From Symbiodinium natans (lineage: Eukaryota > Sar > Dinophyceae > Suessiales > Symbiodiniaceae), in the NCBI GenBank assembly GCA_905221605.1, contig CAJNDS010000446.1:1165743-1229742 (forward strand): a stretch of 64,000 nucleotides of DNA, in the 5' to 3' direction. Positions within the stretch are counted from its first letter, which is position 1, and each line of letters opens with the position of its first letter. Below the pieces are notes generated by a model that saw only the letters and a list, made by a program, of their open reading frames with translations, was not told the DNA's origin and did no database searches. The position numbers were made by a program, and so were the translations under genes. This document shows positions 10,037-20,788 of the stretch, piece after piece.

Positions 10037-10192
10037 GTGAGATCCCGAGATACCTGGAATGAAACGTCAATCAGGCCTGGCGCTTCACCTCTTGGACGGG
10101 CTTTGGGAAGACCTCGACTCAACACTCGAGCTTGGCAAGTCGCGGGACCCTAAACCCTAAACCCTAAACCCTACACCTTAAACCGTGTATAG

Positions 10193-10260
10193 ATGGGACA
10201 CCGCCGCCGCGAAGACGCCAATGACCCCCGCGCCGGGACCCGGGAACAGCAACATCCCGG
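10193..10260 (+). CDS. Candidate exon downstream of C-strand tract
   Basis: After GTGTATAG the 68 nt read MGHRRREDANDPRAGTREQQ and three more residues, then donor GTACAC. CCCTAAA units lie 20 bp upstream (10148-10185). No family recognised; the sequence is very polar. Confidence 0.4.
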
Positions 10261-10297
10261 GTACACCAAATTCTTCAGCGCTGTCCTTTTTTCCCTA

Positions 10298-10955
10298 AAC
10301 CTAAACCCTAAACCCTAAATCCTCCATTCAGGATTGAAGTGAGGCAGCCACGAAGACGGAGTATATTTGAATGGCCGAGTGCTTTCGGTGGCTCTGAACA
10401 TGGGGTGCCCGGTACCCTATATAGTGCCTATATCCCCCTTGGGAATTATTTTATATTTTTTGTATACAACCCAAAAGGATATTTAGAATATCATGTTTAT
10501 TAAGGTTCTAAGGGGAGTACCCTCAATTTGTTGGACCCCCAAAAGGGGCCTTAAATTTAGACAACTACCCATATTTCAGATTAAAGTACACGGTTTAACC
10601 CGTAGGTTCTGCTCACAGAAGCTCGTACTTGAACCCGAAACCCGAAACCCTCAGCCCTAAACCCTAAACCCCTGATGTCTCTCCACAGACCCAGCCCTAA
10701 ACTTCAAACGCCCAATCTAACCGCAATGCTGACCTCGGAGACCAGATGAGCCCTAGCCCAGATGACAACCCAATCGGTGACGAGCTGCGAGCCTACCACG
10801 GGACGCACTTACCTGCATCGCGTTTAATTCTAACGAGCAAGCTGCTCCCGTCCGATGCCTCGCGCCCAGGGTGTCGCTTCTTCGTGATCTCCAAAGAAGA
10901 AGGCAGCACAGGTGGACGACGACATCGATGGTGTGCCAGCAACCCCGGTGCACTA
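10298..10955. other. Mostly gene-free; short C tracts
   Basis: C-strand units at 10298-10322 and near 10630-10672. The 81-codon frame at 10746-10991 ends in translated telomeric repeat; its first part (from about 10750) is polar and might be an exon, but no clean splice sites were seen. Confidence 0.4.
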
Positions 10956-11030
10956 AACCCTAAACCCGAAACCCGAAACCCTAAACCCTAAACCCTAAAC
11001 CCTAAACCCTAAACCCTAAACCCTAAACCC
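10956..11030 (-). repeat. C-strand telomeric tract
   Basis: Near-perfect CCCTAAA units ending at CCCTGCAGCAG, the acceptor of the next block. Confidence 0.95.
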
Positions 11031-11038
11031 TGCAGCAG

Positions 11039-11095
11039 ACGTGCCACCATGCAAGGAGCCCGACACCGCAAGCAAGCTCATCAAGCAAGACACCT
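11039..11095 (+). CDS. Candidate exon
   Basis: After GCAGCAG the frame reads VPPCKEPDTASKLIKQDT, protein-like. The downstream border is uncertain because the frame stays open into sequence rich in ATA. C tract upstream. Confidence 0.35.
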
Positions 11096-11615
11096 CTTAT
11101 ATACCCTATAAAAACCAGAGAGCCCATACTTCACAACCCTCAGAGATGGTAAGGGACCATATAAAGAACCCTAAACCCTAAACCCTAAACCCCTAACCCT
11201 AAACCCTAAACCCTGAACCCTGTAACTTCCCTTAGATGCACGCAGCTTTACCGATGTAGATCCTGCGAGATCCCCACTTTCAGGAAAGCGACAGCCCCGC
11301 GGCTAACAGCCCACACCCCAAGCTGCGAACCCCAAACCCTACATTTCTTAGGGTTCAGGGTTTAGGGTTTAGGGGTTAGGGGTTTAGGGGTGTAGGGTTT
11401 AGGGGTTTAGGGGTTTAGGGGTGTAGGGGTTTAGGGGTGTAGGGGTTTAGGGTTTAGGGTTGCTTCCAGGGGACCTATAGAGTCCGCAAAAGTTCCAGCA
11501 ACCTAGTGATGAGGTCCCTGCTGGAAGTATAGGGTTTAGGGTTTAGGGTTTAGGGTTTAGGGTTTAGGGTTTAGGGTCTAGGAGGTATGGGAAGCCTCCC
11601 AAACCCCGAAGCTAG

Positions 11616-11661
11616 AAGAGCCGCCTCAAGGTTCAAAGCCTCCGCACGCTATGCCACCGAG
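11616..11661 (+). CDS. Candidate exon
   Basis: CGAAGCTAG precedes 46 nt reading KSRLKVQSLRTLCHR, then donor GTGTGT. G-strand tracts lie on both sides (11532-11575 and 11690-11825). Confidence 0.4.
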
Positions 11662-11689
11662 GTGTGTTTGCCTGTGTGGGTGTGGGTTA

Positions 11690-11825
11690 GGGTTTAGGGT
11701 TTAGGGTTTGGGTTTGGGGTCTAGGTTTTAGGGTTCAGGGTTTAGGGTTTAGGGTTTGGGGTTTGGGGTTTGGGGTTTGGGGTTTGGGGTTTGGGGTTTG
11801 GGGTTTAGGGTTTAGGGTTTAGGGT
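11690..11825 (+). repeat. G-strand tract with TTTGGGG core
   Basis: TTTAGGG units surround a run of TTTGGGG units (about 11756-11805), then a G-rich stretch to 11875. Confidence 0.95.
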
Positions 11826-12022
11826 GGCGGGGGAGGTGGGGGGGGGTGGGGGAGTGAGTGAGGTTGGGGGGAGAGGTGTACCCTGATGCCTGAACCTTGA
11901 ACCCTAAACCACCCAAAACCACAACCCTAAATTCTGAGTTGTGCTAAAAACTGTTGTCATTTTAGGGTGTCTTTTGTTTAGGAAGGGTTGAGCTTAAGTT
12001 TAGGGATTTAGGCTCGCAGCCC

Positions 12023-12432
12023 GAAGGTTGTACCCTCAAGGTTTCCCTTAATGTTGGACCCTTTTTAGTAGGGGCCTCCTCTTTAAAGTCAGTTTGGCCG
12101 AATTATTCAGGACCCCCTGACTGTTTGCGGGGTCCTCTTTAAAGTCAAATCGTCCGGGCGCCGGAAGAAAGTTCCACGTGGCGCGCCTTTAAAAAAGATA
12201 ACCGGGCATCGCTGCCCCTTTTAAACCTATCTAAACTCCTCCCTATTAAGATCATATCAGCCCCCGGGGCCGTGTAATCAGGATCCCATCCACGCCTCGA
12301 CTGTTCGGGGGGGGGGGGGGGCCTACAGATTAAAGAGGGTCCCACATTAATGTCTAGTATACCGAATATGGCCCTTGTATTCCCTTCAGGAATGTCAAAC
12401 AAGGTCCCCGAAAACCCAAGGGTACAACCTTC
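12023..12432. mobile_element. Family F element with short terminal inverted repeats
   Basis: The left end GAAGGTTGTACCCTCAAGG matches the reverse complement of the right end CCCAAGGGTACAACCTTC over its outer 14 bases. The 410-bp interior has a G run near 12307-12322 and no supported gene; the 118-codon - strand frame inside it is unsupported. Confidence 0.5.
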
Positions 12433-13123
12433 AGGGTCCGTGTCACAACCCCAGAGTTTAAGGGCTGTGGGGCTCTGGGGTCTGGGAAACCGAGGCCCCA
12501 AAGAGCTGAGAGCCTCACTTTTTCTTTGTTGAGCCCTGTGTTGGAGAAAGGATAAGGAGAAGTAGGGTTAGTAGGTACCCTAGTAGATGTTAGGGATTTG
12601 GGATTCAGGTTTTGTGCTTTTTTAGGGTGTAGGGATTTGCGGCATTAGGGTTTATGGGTTTAGGGGTTCAGGGTTTTCGGGCTTTAGATTAGGGGTTTAA
12701 GGGTTTTGGGTTTGAGGGATTTAGGAAGTAAGGGTTTGGTATACCTTGTTACCAAATGTCTCATTCAGAACCGTTTGGGGTGGCTTCTTTCGGGGTCCCG
12801 AATTCTCTGCCACCCACTCGCTTGTATACAGGCCATTCCCCAAACTCCAGCACAGATACACGGTTTAAGGAGTGCTCCTAGCTGAGGAGTGTTTAGGGTC
12901 ACCCCCCTCTCTCCTACGTACCCCCCTCCCCGCGCTCCCGCGCCCCCCTCCCCCCAAATATGGCCTTAACAAGCCTTTTTGGGGGATATGGGCCCTTGCA
13001 CCACCCCCTGAACCCTAAACCGTTGCGGGTTTAGGGCTTAGGGTTGCCGTTAGGGTTTTGAAGTGCTAAAGCCGATAGTCCGAACCCCAACCCTCTTGGA
13101 ATCCCTTGTTCCTCGCCCTTTCC
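12433..13123. other. Single-copy stretch, no gene seen
   Basis: Contains degenerate TTTAGGG words (12600-12740) and a C-rich patch (12900-12955). No splice-bounded open block stands out. Confidence 0.5.
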
Positions 13124-13251
13124 CCTAAACCCTAAACCCTAAACCCTAAGCCCTAAACCCTAAACCCTAAACCCAAAACCCAAAACCCTAAACCTCAAAC
13201 CCTAAACCCAACCCTAAACCCTGAACCCTAAACCCTAAACCCTAAACCCTA
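13124..13251 (-). repeat. C-strand telomeric tract
   Basis: CCCTAAA units with a few CCCAAAA variants, ending 16 bp before the next acceptor. Confidence 0.95.
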
Positions 13252-13267
13252 CCCATATCTGCGCCAG

Positions 13268-13320
13268 AAGCAGCTGGACGCGCGCATCAAGGAGCTTGAG
13301 ACGCTGATGCCTCTTGCTCG
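13268..13320 (+). CDS. Candidate internal exon, coiled-coil-like
   Basis: ATATCTGCGCCAG precedes 53 nt reading KQLDARIKELETLMPLA, with a heptad-like Leu/Ile pattern; the donor is GTTGAG at the start of a degenerate G tract. C tract upstream, G tract downstream (from 13371). Confidence 0.5.
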
Positions 13321-13370
13321 GTTGAGGGTTGAGGCATTTTGAAACTCAGGGTCGAAGAGGGTGAGTGAAG

Positions 13371-13785
13371 GTTAGGGTTTAGGGTTTAGGGTTTAGGGTT
13401 TAGGGTTCAGGGTTTAGAAGTTAGGGTTTAGGGAAGGTTAGGGTTTAGGGTTCAGGGTTTGGGGGTTACGGTTTAGGGTTCAGGGTTGAGGTTCAGGGTA
13501 TAGGGTTTGGAGTTTTAGCCTGCCCCTTATGTCGGCGCTGTTCTGCTAAACCCCAAACACGAAGCCCTAAACTTTGTGGGCTTTCGGGGCGGACCTCTGA
13601 GCTCAGTGAGCAGGAAAGAAGGGAAGTTGAGCTGCCTTCTTCTGGCAACAAATGACCCCGAACAATGGGGTCCCATGCCCTCTGCTACGATGATTCCTAG
13701 CAGGGCGTATGCAACCCTAAACCCTAAACCCTAATCCCTAAACCCTAAACCCTAAACCCTAAACCCTACATTTGGTCCCCCGCAG
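13371..13785. repeat. G tract, spacer and C tract
   Basis: Degenerate TTTAGGG units at 13371-13512, single-copy spacer, then CCCTAAA units at 13713-13768. The following TTTGGTCCCCCGCAG is a strong acceptor. Confidence 0.85.
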
Positions 13786-13815
13786 ACTGCTGGGCTGCAG
13801 AGCTGCTTTTTGAGG
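13786..13815 (+). CDS. Candidate 30-nt exon with telomeric donor
   Basis: The 30 nt read TAGLQSCFLR and end AGG|GTTTAG, so the donor is the first unit of the G-strand tract (13816-13865). Acceptor is TCCCCCGCAG. Confidence 0.4.
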
Positions 13816-13905
13816 GTTTAGGGTTTAGGGTTTAGGGTTTAGGGTTTAGGGTTTAGGGTTTAGGGCTCAGACGTTCAAGGGCTGAAGGCTCGCACCCCTA
13901 GGGTT

Positions 13906-14075
13906 GTACCTTGGGATGTTCCCCCTTGGTTTAGGGTTTAGGGTTTAGGGTTTAGGGTTTAGGGTTTAGGGTTTAGGGATTATAGTACCCCTAGGATTAA
14001 TATACTCGTACTCCTAATATGGCCCTTGGATTGCCGTAGCGATCTTAAAAAAGGGCCACCCCCAAACCCAAGGGT
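13906..14075. mobile_element. Family A element interrupted by a telomeric tract
   Basis: TTGGGATGTTCCCCCTT is followed by TTTAGGG units (13929-13978). The element then resumes at GGGATTATAGTACCCC, words that in other copies lie about 25-30 bp further in. Its right end is not intact. Confidence 0.55.
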
Positions 14076-14315
14076 ACGAACAGACGTACAGCCCACCCGT
14101 GAATCACCACAGTGCTGTTCTTATTCTTTCCAGTCCTGTTAGCCTTTTTTTCTCATTATTGCTACCGCTCTTGTTTTGATATCTTTACTAACTTCTCATG
14201 ACCTACTTTGTTGCACAGCTTTTTCGATTTAACTATGTCTTTCTTTTAGTCATTTGTGTCTGTTTCCTGTTTTGGAGAAAGAAGGCTGTCTTCAGGGCTT
14301 CAGGGCCGGTGTGTT

Positions 14316-14400
14316 GAGGGTTTTTAGGGTCTGGGGTTTAGAGTTTGGGGTTTGGGGTTTAGGGTTTGGGGTTTAGGGTTTAGGGTTTAGGGTTTAGGGT
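14316..14400 (+). repeat. G-strand telomeric tract
   Basis: TTTGGGG and TTTAGGG units, followed by about 100 bp of GC-rich DNA and a short tract at 14500-14545. Confidence 0.9.
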
Positions 14401-14587
14401 GCTCCAGAGAGATGCCTGAGCGCGGCTTCTGTGCGAGGGTCGAGCGTGCCCGAGGTTAGAGACGAACCTGCAGCCGGGGCCCGAGATTGAGGGTTGGTGA
14501 TTTTAGGATTTAGGGTTTAGGGGTTTAGGGTTTAGGGTTTGGTGATTTGAGGTTTTCGTGATCTTATACTTCCCCCATTAATTGCAG

Positions 14588-14635
14588 CCTAACCAGAAAG
14601 ATCTTGCTGCAGCGCGACTGGGGGCCCGCTTTGGG
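14588..14635 (+). CDS. Candidate exon paired with 14672-14763
   Basis: CTTCCCCCATTAATTGCAG precedes 48 nt. In the frame compatible with the next exon it reads LTRKILLQRDWGPAL plus two bases of a Gly codon. Donor GTCTGG. The intron to the next block would be only 36 nt (14636-14671). Confidence 0.45.
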
Positions 14636-14671
14636 GTCTGGTGGGGGTGTCTCCAAGCCCTTTTCCCTCAG

Positions 14672-14763
14672 GGAGCCCAACAAGCTCCTGCGCTCTGGTT
14701 CCAACAGGCGTCTCCGGGTCATGAGGCTGGATGCCGAGGATCCTGCGGTGGAACTGGATTGGG
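14672..14763 (+). CDS. Candidate exon with telomeric donor
   Basis: A strong acceptor (CCCTTTTCCCTCAG) precedes 92 nt reading EPNKLLRSGSNRRLRVMRLD and AEDPAVELDW, then GTTAGG, the start of a G-strand tract. Phase fits the exon at 14588. Composition is typical of a folded, charged protein; no family recognised. Confidence 0.55.
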
Positions 14764-14828
14764 GTTAGGGTTTAGGGCTTAGGGTGTAGGGTTTAGGGTT
14801 TAGGGTTTAGGGTTTAGGGTTTAGGGTT
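14764..14828 (+). repeat. G-strand telomeric tract
   Basis: TTTAGGG units starting directly at the donor of the preceding exon. Confidence 0.95.
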
Positions 14829-15390
14829 GCCTGGGCACAAGATGACAGGGTCCTCTCCCTCGATCGAGGGGAGGATGCCATGTTTCCAAAGGACGATGAA
14901 GGCGGTCTTTCGTCCATGGCTCGGTTTTGCCTGAAACCCGTTGCAGTTTCGTTCTAGTTCGGATACCTGGAGTTTAGTCTCGTCTAGGTGTGACAGTCCC
15001 CCTCCCCCCCCCAAATCAGAGCTACGACTAAGGATTCTGATCCGAGGCCCCAAGCGAGACACAGACATCGGTACATGGTTTCGGGATTTGGTGAATGGGC
15101 AGGATCTCAAAGAGACGATAGCCTTTGGTTCAGCAAACTTCTACCGTCTCGATGAATGTCTGGTTTTTGTTTTAAGCTCTAGAACTGGCGTCCCCTTACT
15201 ACACTAACTTTAGTTCAGGGAACTGTCACCAGTAGAACTTGTAACCCGATTTGGGGCCCTTATAACCCTATGTATATCTAGAAGGACCCGGAACCCGAAA
15301 CCTTGCCCAACAAACATCCAAAACCCTCGCAACCCCGCCAATCCTTGTCTCGGCAGTATGGATTGAAGCTTTCGATTTATGAGGGCCGAG
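14829..15390. other. Single-copy stretch, no clear gene
   Basis: Open frames on both strands (14814-15110 -, 14941-15207 +) cross a poly-C/G run and lack clear splice signals. A degenerate family B-like half lies near 15188-15290. Confidence 0.45.
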
Positions 15391-15644
15391 GGGTTTAGGG
15401 TTTAGGGTTAGTTTAGGGTTTAGGTTTAGGGTTTAGGGTTTAGGATTCAGGGTTTATAGGGTGCATAGACGAAGCCAGAAACCCTTTGTCGCCCTGTGGC
15501 CTCTTTGTTTGCGATTCCCGGCGGCCGAGGCTTTGTGAGGAGCGAAAGTTGCCGCTCGGGTGGAACGGAAAGGGTTTAGGGTTTAGGGGTTTTTAGGGTT
15601 TTTAGGGTTTTCAGGTTTTGAGGGTGTTTAGGGTTTAGGGTTTA

Positions 15645-15751
15645 GGGGTACACGTAGGGGCCCTAGTTACCAACAGGGCTGGGTCCTACTTTTCAGGTTA
15701 TAACTCCCTTAACTAAAGTTAGTTTAGTAAGCGGGGCCCCTACTTGCAAGA
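15645..15751. mobile_element. Family B MITE-like element
   Basis: Ends TACACGTAGGGGCCC and GGGGCCCCTACTTGCA, with TCCTACTTTTCAGGTTATAA and AACTAAAGTTAGT inside. A TTTAGGG tract abuts its left end and a family A half element starts at 15766. Confidence 0.6.
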
Positions 15752-15955
15752 TCAAACCCTAAACCTTGGGATGTTCCCACTTATACTCACAGTCCATAAT
15801 AGGGATGAAAACATAGGGGGCCAACCTAAACCCATATTGTTTCCGAAAGGGGGCAATGTTGTTTTTGGGTTGAGGGTGTGTACTCAGACCCGGAGGCGTC
15901 GTAGCTGCACCTGTAAGTCATGGGCTCCCTATAGTACACCTTCAAAACTTCGCCG

Positions 15956-16055
15956 TCCCTAAAATAACCTCAATTAGGCTTAATTATCCCTAAACAGCCT
16001 GAATTTTGGGGGGGACCTAGGGGGGTAGTATAGAGGGGGGTAGCAGGGGAACCCT
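15956..16055. mobile_element. Family D element
   Basis: Carries GGGGGGGACCTAGGGGGG, then TAGTATAGAGGGGGGTAGCA and GGGGAACCC. It serves as an uninterrupted reference for the copy at 49938-50145. A third copy is at 48625-48710. Confidence 0.5.
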
Positions 16056-16689
16056 TGAGTAAGCCCGAGACCCTGAAGACCTCAATGTTGAGGGCTTTGG
16101 GGTTTTGGGTTGCGGTTGCATTGAGGATCCTATGACTTGCGCCCTAAGCCACTTGACCCCGTACACAGAAATTTTACGGGCATTTCACAAAAATAGGGTT
16201 AACGTGCACGAAGATGAGCCTTCTAATAGGAACCCGAACCCTGAGCCCGAAACCCTAAACCCTAACGAAACCTCAGCCAACAGCTCAGGTTAGGGGATAT
16301 CCAGCGCCTCAGTCGACTCAAAGCGGAGGCACCTAGTTCTTTCTCCGCTTTCTCTCTCCGTCTGTGGCCCTCTCTCTGTGTCTCTCTCTCTATATGTATA
16401 TATATATATACATGCACATGCAATGAAAACAGACAAGTCTATAAATACAAGTGAAGCATGAACAATGTAATGTATGACATCGTTTATTTTGCGCATGTGG
16501 AGGATTCAGGATGTTGGGGCGCCGTCTGGCCGGTCGAGGGTTCGGAACACCGCAAGTGAGGTCACCTGACCTTTGTAGCTCCATTCTAAGGGCTTTAAGG
16601 TTCAGGGCTTAGCAGCTGTAGACGGGTGTATATAGATATAGGCTTCAAACGTGAACTGAAAGCATCTCGAGGGTTGCCGCTGACAGGCA
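16056..16689. other. No gene seen; CT/TA microsatellite
   Basis: A CT-rich then TA-rich repeat lies at 16340-16412. No supported exon. Confidence 0.6.
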
Positions 16690-16870
16690 AACCCTAAACC
16701 CTAAACCCTAAACCCTAAACCCTAAACCCTAAACCCTAAACGGGGTTCGGGGAGTGCAGAAAGGGTTTGGAGTTTCGCTTTCGGACAGATGTAGGACGGG
16801 TTGAGGGTTTAGGGTTTAGGCTTCAGGGTTGAGGGTTGAGGCTTTAGGGTTTAGAGTTTAGGGATTAGGG
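16690..16870. repeat. C tract then G tract
   Basis: CCCTAAA units at 16690-16741 and degenerate TTTAGGG/TTGAGGG units at 16803-16870, with about 60 bp of GC-rich DNA between; that block shows no convincing reading. Confidence 0.9.
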
Positions 16871-16978
16871 TCAAAAGGGTAGAAAGAGACCCTAGAATTT
16901 AGAAGAGCTTCGAGCTTCATTGCGCCGAGGTTGAAGTAGTTTGAGCCAAAGGGTTTGGGGCATGTGTTTGAGTCTCTT

Positions 16979-17092
16979 GGCAGCCCAGTGGTACCCTTGG
17001 CCTTTTTTGGGGTTCAAGGTTCCCTCATAAAGTAGCCAACCAAAAAAGGGTGCCCTTATTATACGATGGTTATTGGACTACCAAGGTCTTAA
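16979..17092. mobile_element. Family C element, uninterrupted copy
   Basis: Starts TTGGCAGCCCAGTGGTACCC, has GGGTTCAAGGTTCCC inside, and ends AAGGGTGCCC...ATTGGACTACCAAG. The ends are inverted repeats. About 110 bp, non-coding. Confidence 0.6.
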
Positions 17093-17324
17093 AAAGGGTT
17101 ATATAAACTGAGTTCACGGTTTAAAGCTTGAGAAAGGGGTTTCGAAAGGATGATGACAAAACAGCTTTGGTTAGGATTTAAACGAGGTTGTGGAGTAAGA
17201 GCGGCTTCGGGCCGTGGATTCTGCATGATGGGTCCTTTTTTGAATTTTGGCCCGCCCTCCGATAGCAAGTGTTGTCCTTTTGCCCAGGTTTATTTTGAAC
17301 CAGCCTCCAAGTATTACTTTGCAT

Positions 17325-17421
17325 TTGGGATGTTCACCCTTGTACTAACAGTCCTTAGTAGGGGTTATTTTTTAGGGGGTACTGGAATCAAGGACTGTTC
17401 GTATAAGGGCGAACATCCCAT
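17325..17421. mobile_element. Family A element with 8-bp target duplication
   Basis: TTGGGATGTTCACCCTTGTA pairs with TATAAGGGCGAACATCCCA. The 8-mer CTTTGCAT flanks it at 17317-17324 and 17422-17429. A palindromic element of about 97 bp with a duplication is good evidence for a mobile MITE. The 155-codon frame running through it (17150-17617) is not a gene. Confidence 0.7.
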
Positions 17422-18600
17422 CTTTGCATGTAATTCTTCACATCTTGCAGGCTGTCGGGTGAGAGTCTATTGGGTGAGTGTATATGAAGATTGGCACCCC
17501 TGGGGTTTAGGCTCTCGGAGCTTTCAATGGGGGTTTCGGCGTTTGGGTTTAGTGAGTCTAAGATTTAGAGTTTCGGCGTTTGGTTTGAAGGCTCAGGGTT
17601 TAGGATTTAGAGTTTAGGGTTTAGGGTTTAGGGCTTACGGCTTGGACCCTCACCGCCAAGGTTTGGCTTAGTCATGGTGAGCATTCTACTGACAGGTGTG
17701 GCCAAGGATGTTCCAGAAGCAGAGCACATGCAACAAATACACCCCTACACGGTTTAAACCCCAAACTCCAGATGTCGCGTTCCCAAGTATGGTCGGTTTT
17801 GGGGTTTCCCGTGGCAACCTCGAGAGAGGCCCCCATAGCGCAGCCCGTGCTCAGTCCTCAAAAGACGTGAAGCCGGGGGCCTGGAGCTAGAACTTCCCCC
17901 CAAACTGTGAATTCTACCCTGCCTGAGAAAGCCTCGCTATCCCACAGGGTCCATGTGCCTGTCAAGTATACACTTGGGCCCTAAAGCTACTACATGGGAA
18001 ACCCCTGGAAGGCCCAAGTATATACTACTTGGACCCGTAGGGATAGAGGGAATATGAACGGGCACTTTGGGTAAAGGCGACCGAACAGCTCACGTACGTT
18101 CAGAAATTGAATGATGGGCAGCGCACTGTTGCATGGCATGTAGGGTAGTTCAGAGCAGTACGAACCACATGGGGAATTTGCAGGGGGACCTTGTATCCAA
18201 GCCCTCAGCCCTAAACCCTAAACCCTAAACCCTAAACCCTAAACCCTAAACCCTAAACCCTAAACCCTAAACCCTAAACCCTAAACCCTAAACCTCAAGT
18301 ACCCTAAACCCCAAACCGCCATGCGGCATCGACGCTGCATGCTGCTAGCGGCCTTGGCCAGCAGGCTCGGCCAGGTTTGAAGGGGCAAGAGGCCCACCCA
18401 AACCCCTGAACCCCAAGTACCCTAAACCCGAAACCCTAAACCCTAAACCCTAAACCCTAAACCCTAAACTTCTAAACCCTAAACCCTAAACCCTGCTTTT
18501 TGCGATGCCCTGAAGACCCCATCAAGGTACACCATTAGGCCCTAATGAAGGGGTACTTGCGAGGTGCCACCTAAAACCGAATGAAGTGAACAAGGGTTTA
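17422..18600. other. Gene-free; family G element and telomeric tracts
   Basis: G-strand units at 17600-17635; a family G inverted repeat at 17946-18050 (ACTTGGGCCC...GGCCCAAGT; second copy 49463-49560); C-strand tracts at 18208-18290 and 18423-18494. The CGCCATGCGGCATCG block at 18318-18390 is GC-rich but not clearly coding. Confidence 0.55.
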
Positions 18601-20220
18601 GGGTTTAAGTATTGGGGTTCAGGGTTTTGGGGTTTAGGGTTTAGGTTTTAGGGGCGAGGGTTAGCAACTACACAAAAAAGTAGGCCTTGAATCGCTCAGC
18701 TTTAGTTGAGGGGTCCAGGGTCTAGGGCTTAGGGTCCCTTTGGGCCGTTTTTGGACTTGATGGCTTGTATACCTCTAAACCCTAAACCCTGCATCCACTC
18801 TGGTGCGGACAAAACAGTTCACCAAGTCAAGCCGTTGTAGTTCATGTGGGCTAGTAACCCTAAACCCTAAACCCATGACTAGCATGTGACCGTTCTGAGG
18901 TCATTTGGGCACACACACACACACACTGCCCCAACTGCCTTCCAAACCGCTGCCTATACCCCTAAACCCTAAGCCCGAAACCCTAAACCCTAAACCCTGG
19001 CCCTACACCCTACAACCCTAGCCCTAAACTCTAAACCCTGAAATCCGCATCAGCTCCTGCGGCATCCTTCCTTCACCCGCCTCCCAGCTGGCACGGCTCC
19101 TAGGGGCAGACCTGCGGCTCGCAGCTTAGGTTGATAAAGGTGTTAATTGCTATTGTTATTGTTATTGGTACCGTTATTATTACATTGATGATTATGTTTA
19201 TGACTATGAGTATGATTGTTATTATGATGGTGATTATGATGATTATGATAAAAGGTGTGTAATTTCAGGGTCGGAGTTAGTAGTAGTATTCCCTTCTGGT
19301 CTCCCGTGGTAATTATACTAAAATAACCACCAAAACCCTACTCTAGTCATCAAGGCCCCTATATGTTATGTTCTTTAGGGGGAGGCGGGGGGGGGGGGGG
19401 GGGTAGAGGGTTTTTCTAGGGCCGATATTGGTTTTTGATAGGTTTTTCGTAGGGCCCTGCAGCACGAGAGCCCTAAGCCTCGAGCATTGAAGCCCACCCA
19501 TTCCTCCCCACAAAACAAAGGGGTGAACTAACAAAAAATAATAACCATAAGCAATAAAATGAAGATTGAAATCAGATGGCATGGCTTAATCACGTAATCC
19601 TAAGCCCTAAGCTGTGTGGTTTTGGGTTTTGAATTTTGGGTTAGACCCGAAAGTCCTAAACTCCTAAACCGTTACGGGCGTTATAGGGCCTATTAAGACC
19701 CTATAGCGAGAAAGCCCTATTTCATCGGCTTGACCGAGAGCATACCGTTAAGGGGTTACGGTTAGGGCTTGTGCCAATTTAAGGGTTCTTAAGGGAGGGG
19801 GGTTCATGAAGGGTAGGTTCCTGGGGAAGCTTAGGGAGCCTTAGGGAGTAGTGGGGAGTCGGGAGGATTAGGGAACCTTGGGTTACATACCTCCCTTGAA
19901 CCCCCCGCCCTCAACAACCCTATAAGTACTCGGCGCTTTGCGTCGGAGCAGCGTAGGCATCCCGAAACCCCTAGTAGACCCTAACCCCCAAGCCCTAAAC
20001 CCCTATACCCCAAACCCTTAAACCCAAACAGCAAGCCCTAAACCCCAAAACCCTAAATCCGACGACCCCAAGCCCTAAACTCGAAAACCCTAAACCCCTA
20101 AGCCCTTTCGTGCCCTTGGAGTCATCTGGCTCTGAAGGCGAGTGGCGTTCCAGGGTGTTGGCCCTAAGTTACGTACAAGTCCGATGAAACCAAAACAGGG
20201 GAGGGTCCAGGGTTTAGGGT
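18601..20220. other. Sparse region, no gene seen
   Basis: Short C tracts near 18776-18790, 18860 and 18960-19040, a TTA/ATT-rich microsatellite (19140-19255), a G run at 19385-19402, and degenerate CCCTAAA words (19975-20105). No splice-bounded coding block was recognised. Confidence 0.5.
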
Positions 20221-20240
20221 TTAGGGTTTAGGGTTTAGAG

Positions 20241-20309
20241 CAAGTATACGTGGACGACCTCCTGCGAAGCGATGGTGCCCTGGGTGTCGCAATCGATGAT
20301 GAGCTCTAG
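20241..20309 (+). CDS. Candidate terminal exon
   Basis: After TTTAGAG at the end of a G-strand tract the frame reads QVYVDDLLRSDGALGVAIDD, EL and then TAG. Here the G tract is upstream and a C tract downstream (20365-20408), the reverse of the usual order. YVDD recalls reverse transcriptase, but no other RT motif is present, so that is not claimed. Confidence 0.35.
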   Translation, partial: QVYVDDLLRSDGALGVAIDDEL

Positions 20310-20788
20310 CAAGTTCGAGAGTCCATATCGCGACTGGTCTGCAGAGCCCAAGCCACAGCCTAAGCCCTAAGCCCTAAACCCTAAGCCCTAAACCCGAAAC
20401 CCTAAACTATAGAGTTTAGGGTTTAGGGTTTAGGGCTTGGGTTTAGGGCCCTAATTGCCCAGAGTATGTCCGCTCATTCCGTTGACCTTTTCCTATCCTT
20501 CCGAAATCCGAACTGCAGAGTGGACACACTCCAAAACACATCCTGGGACCCAGAGTAGGGCCTATTGCCTGCTAAACCAGAAAAGGTACCCTTGTTATTC
20601 TTAGGTTACTCTTGGGTCACCCTAGCCATTCCTAGGCTACTCTTGGGTCTAGTATCTTGTGGAGTGGAGGCCACCACACCCTGCACGCGTGCGGGGTTTC
20701 GGAGTTTGGACATTGGGTTTAGGGTTTAGGGTTTAGGGTGTATGGTTTAGGGTTTAGGGTTTAGGGTTAGGGTTTAGGGTTTAGGGCT

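Noticed and set aside
9652-17092. Family C ends resemble a tRNA A box (TAGCCCAGTGG) and GGTTCAAGGTTCC resembles a B box
   Set aside because: The A-box-like word is explained by the terminal inverted repeat and the B-box match has an inserted base; a SINE origin is not supported.
20241-20309. YVDD in an exon-like block as a reverse transcriptase active site
   Set aside because: No other RT motif in the neighbourhood in any frame.
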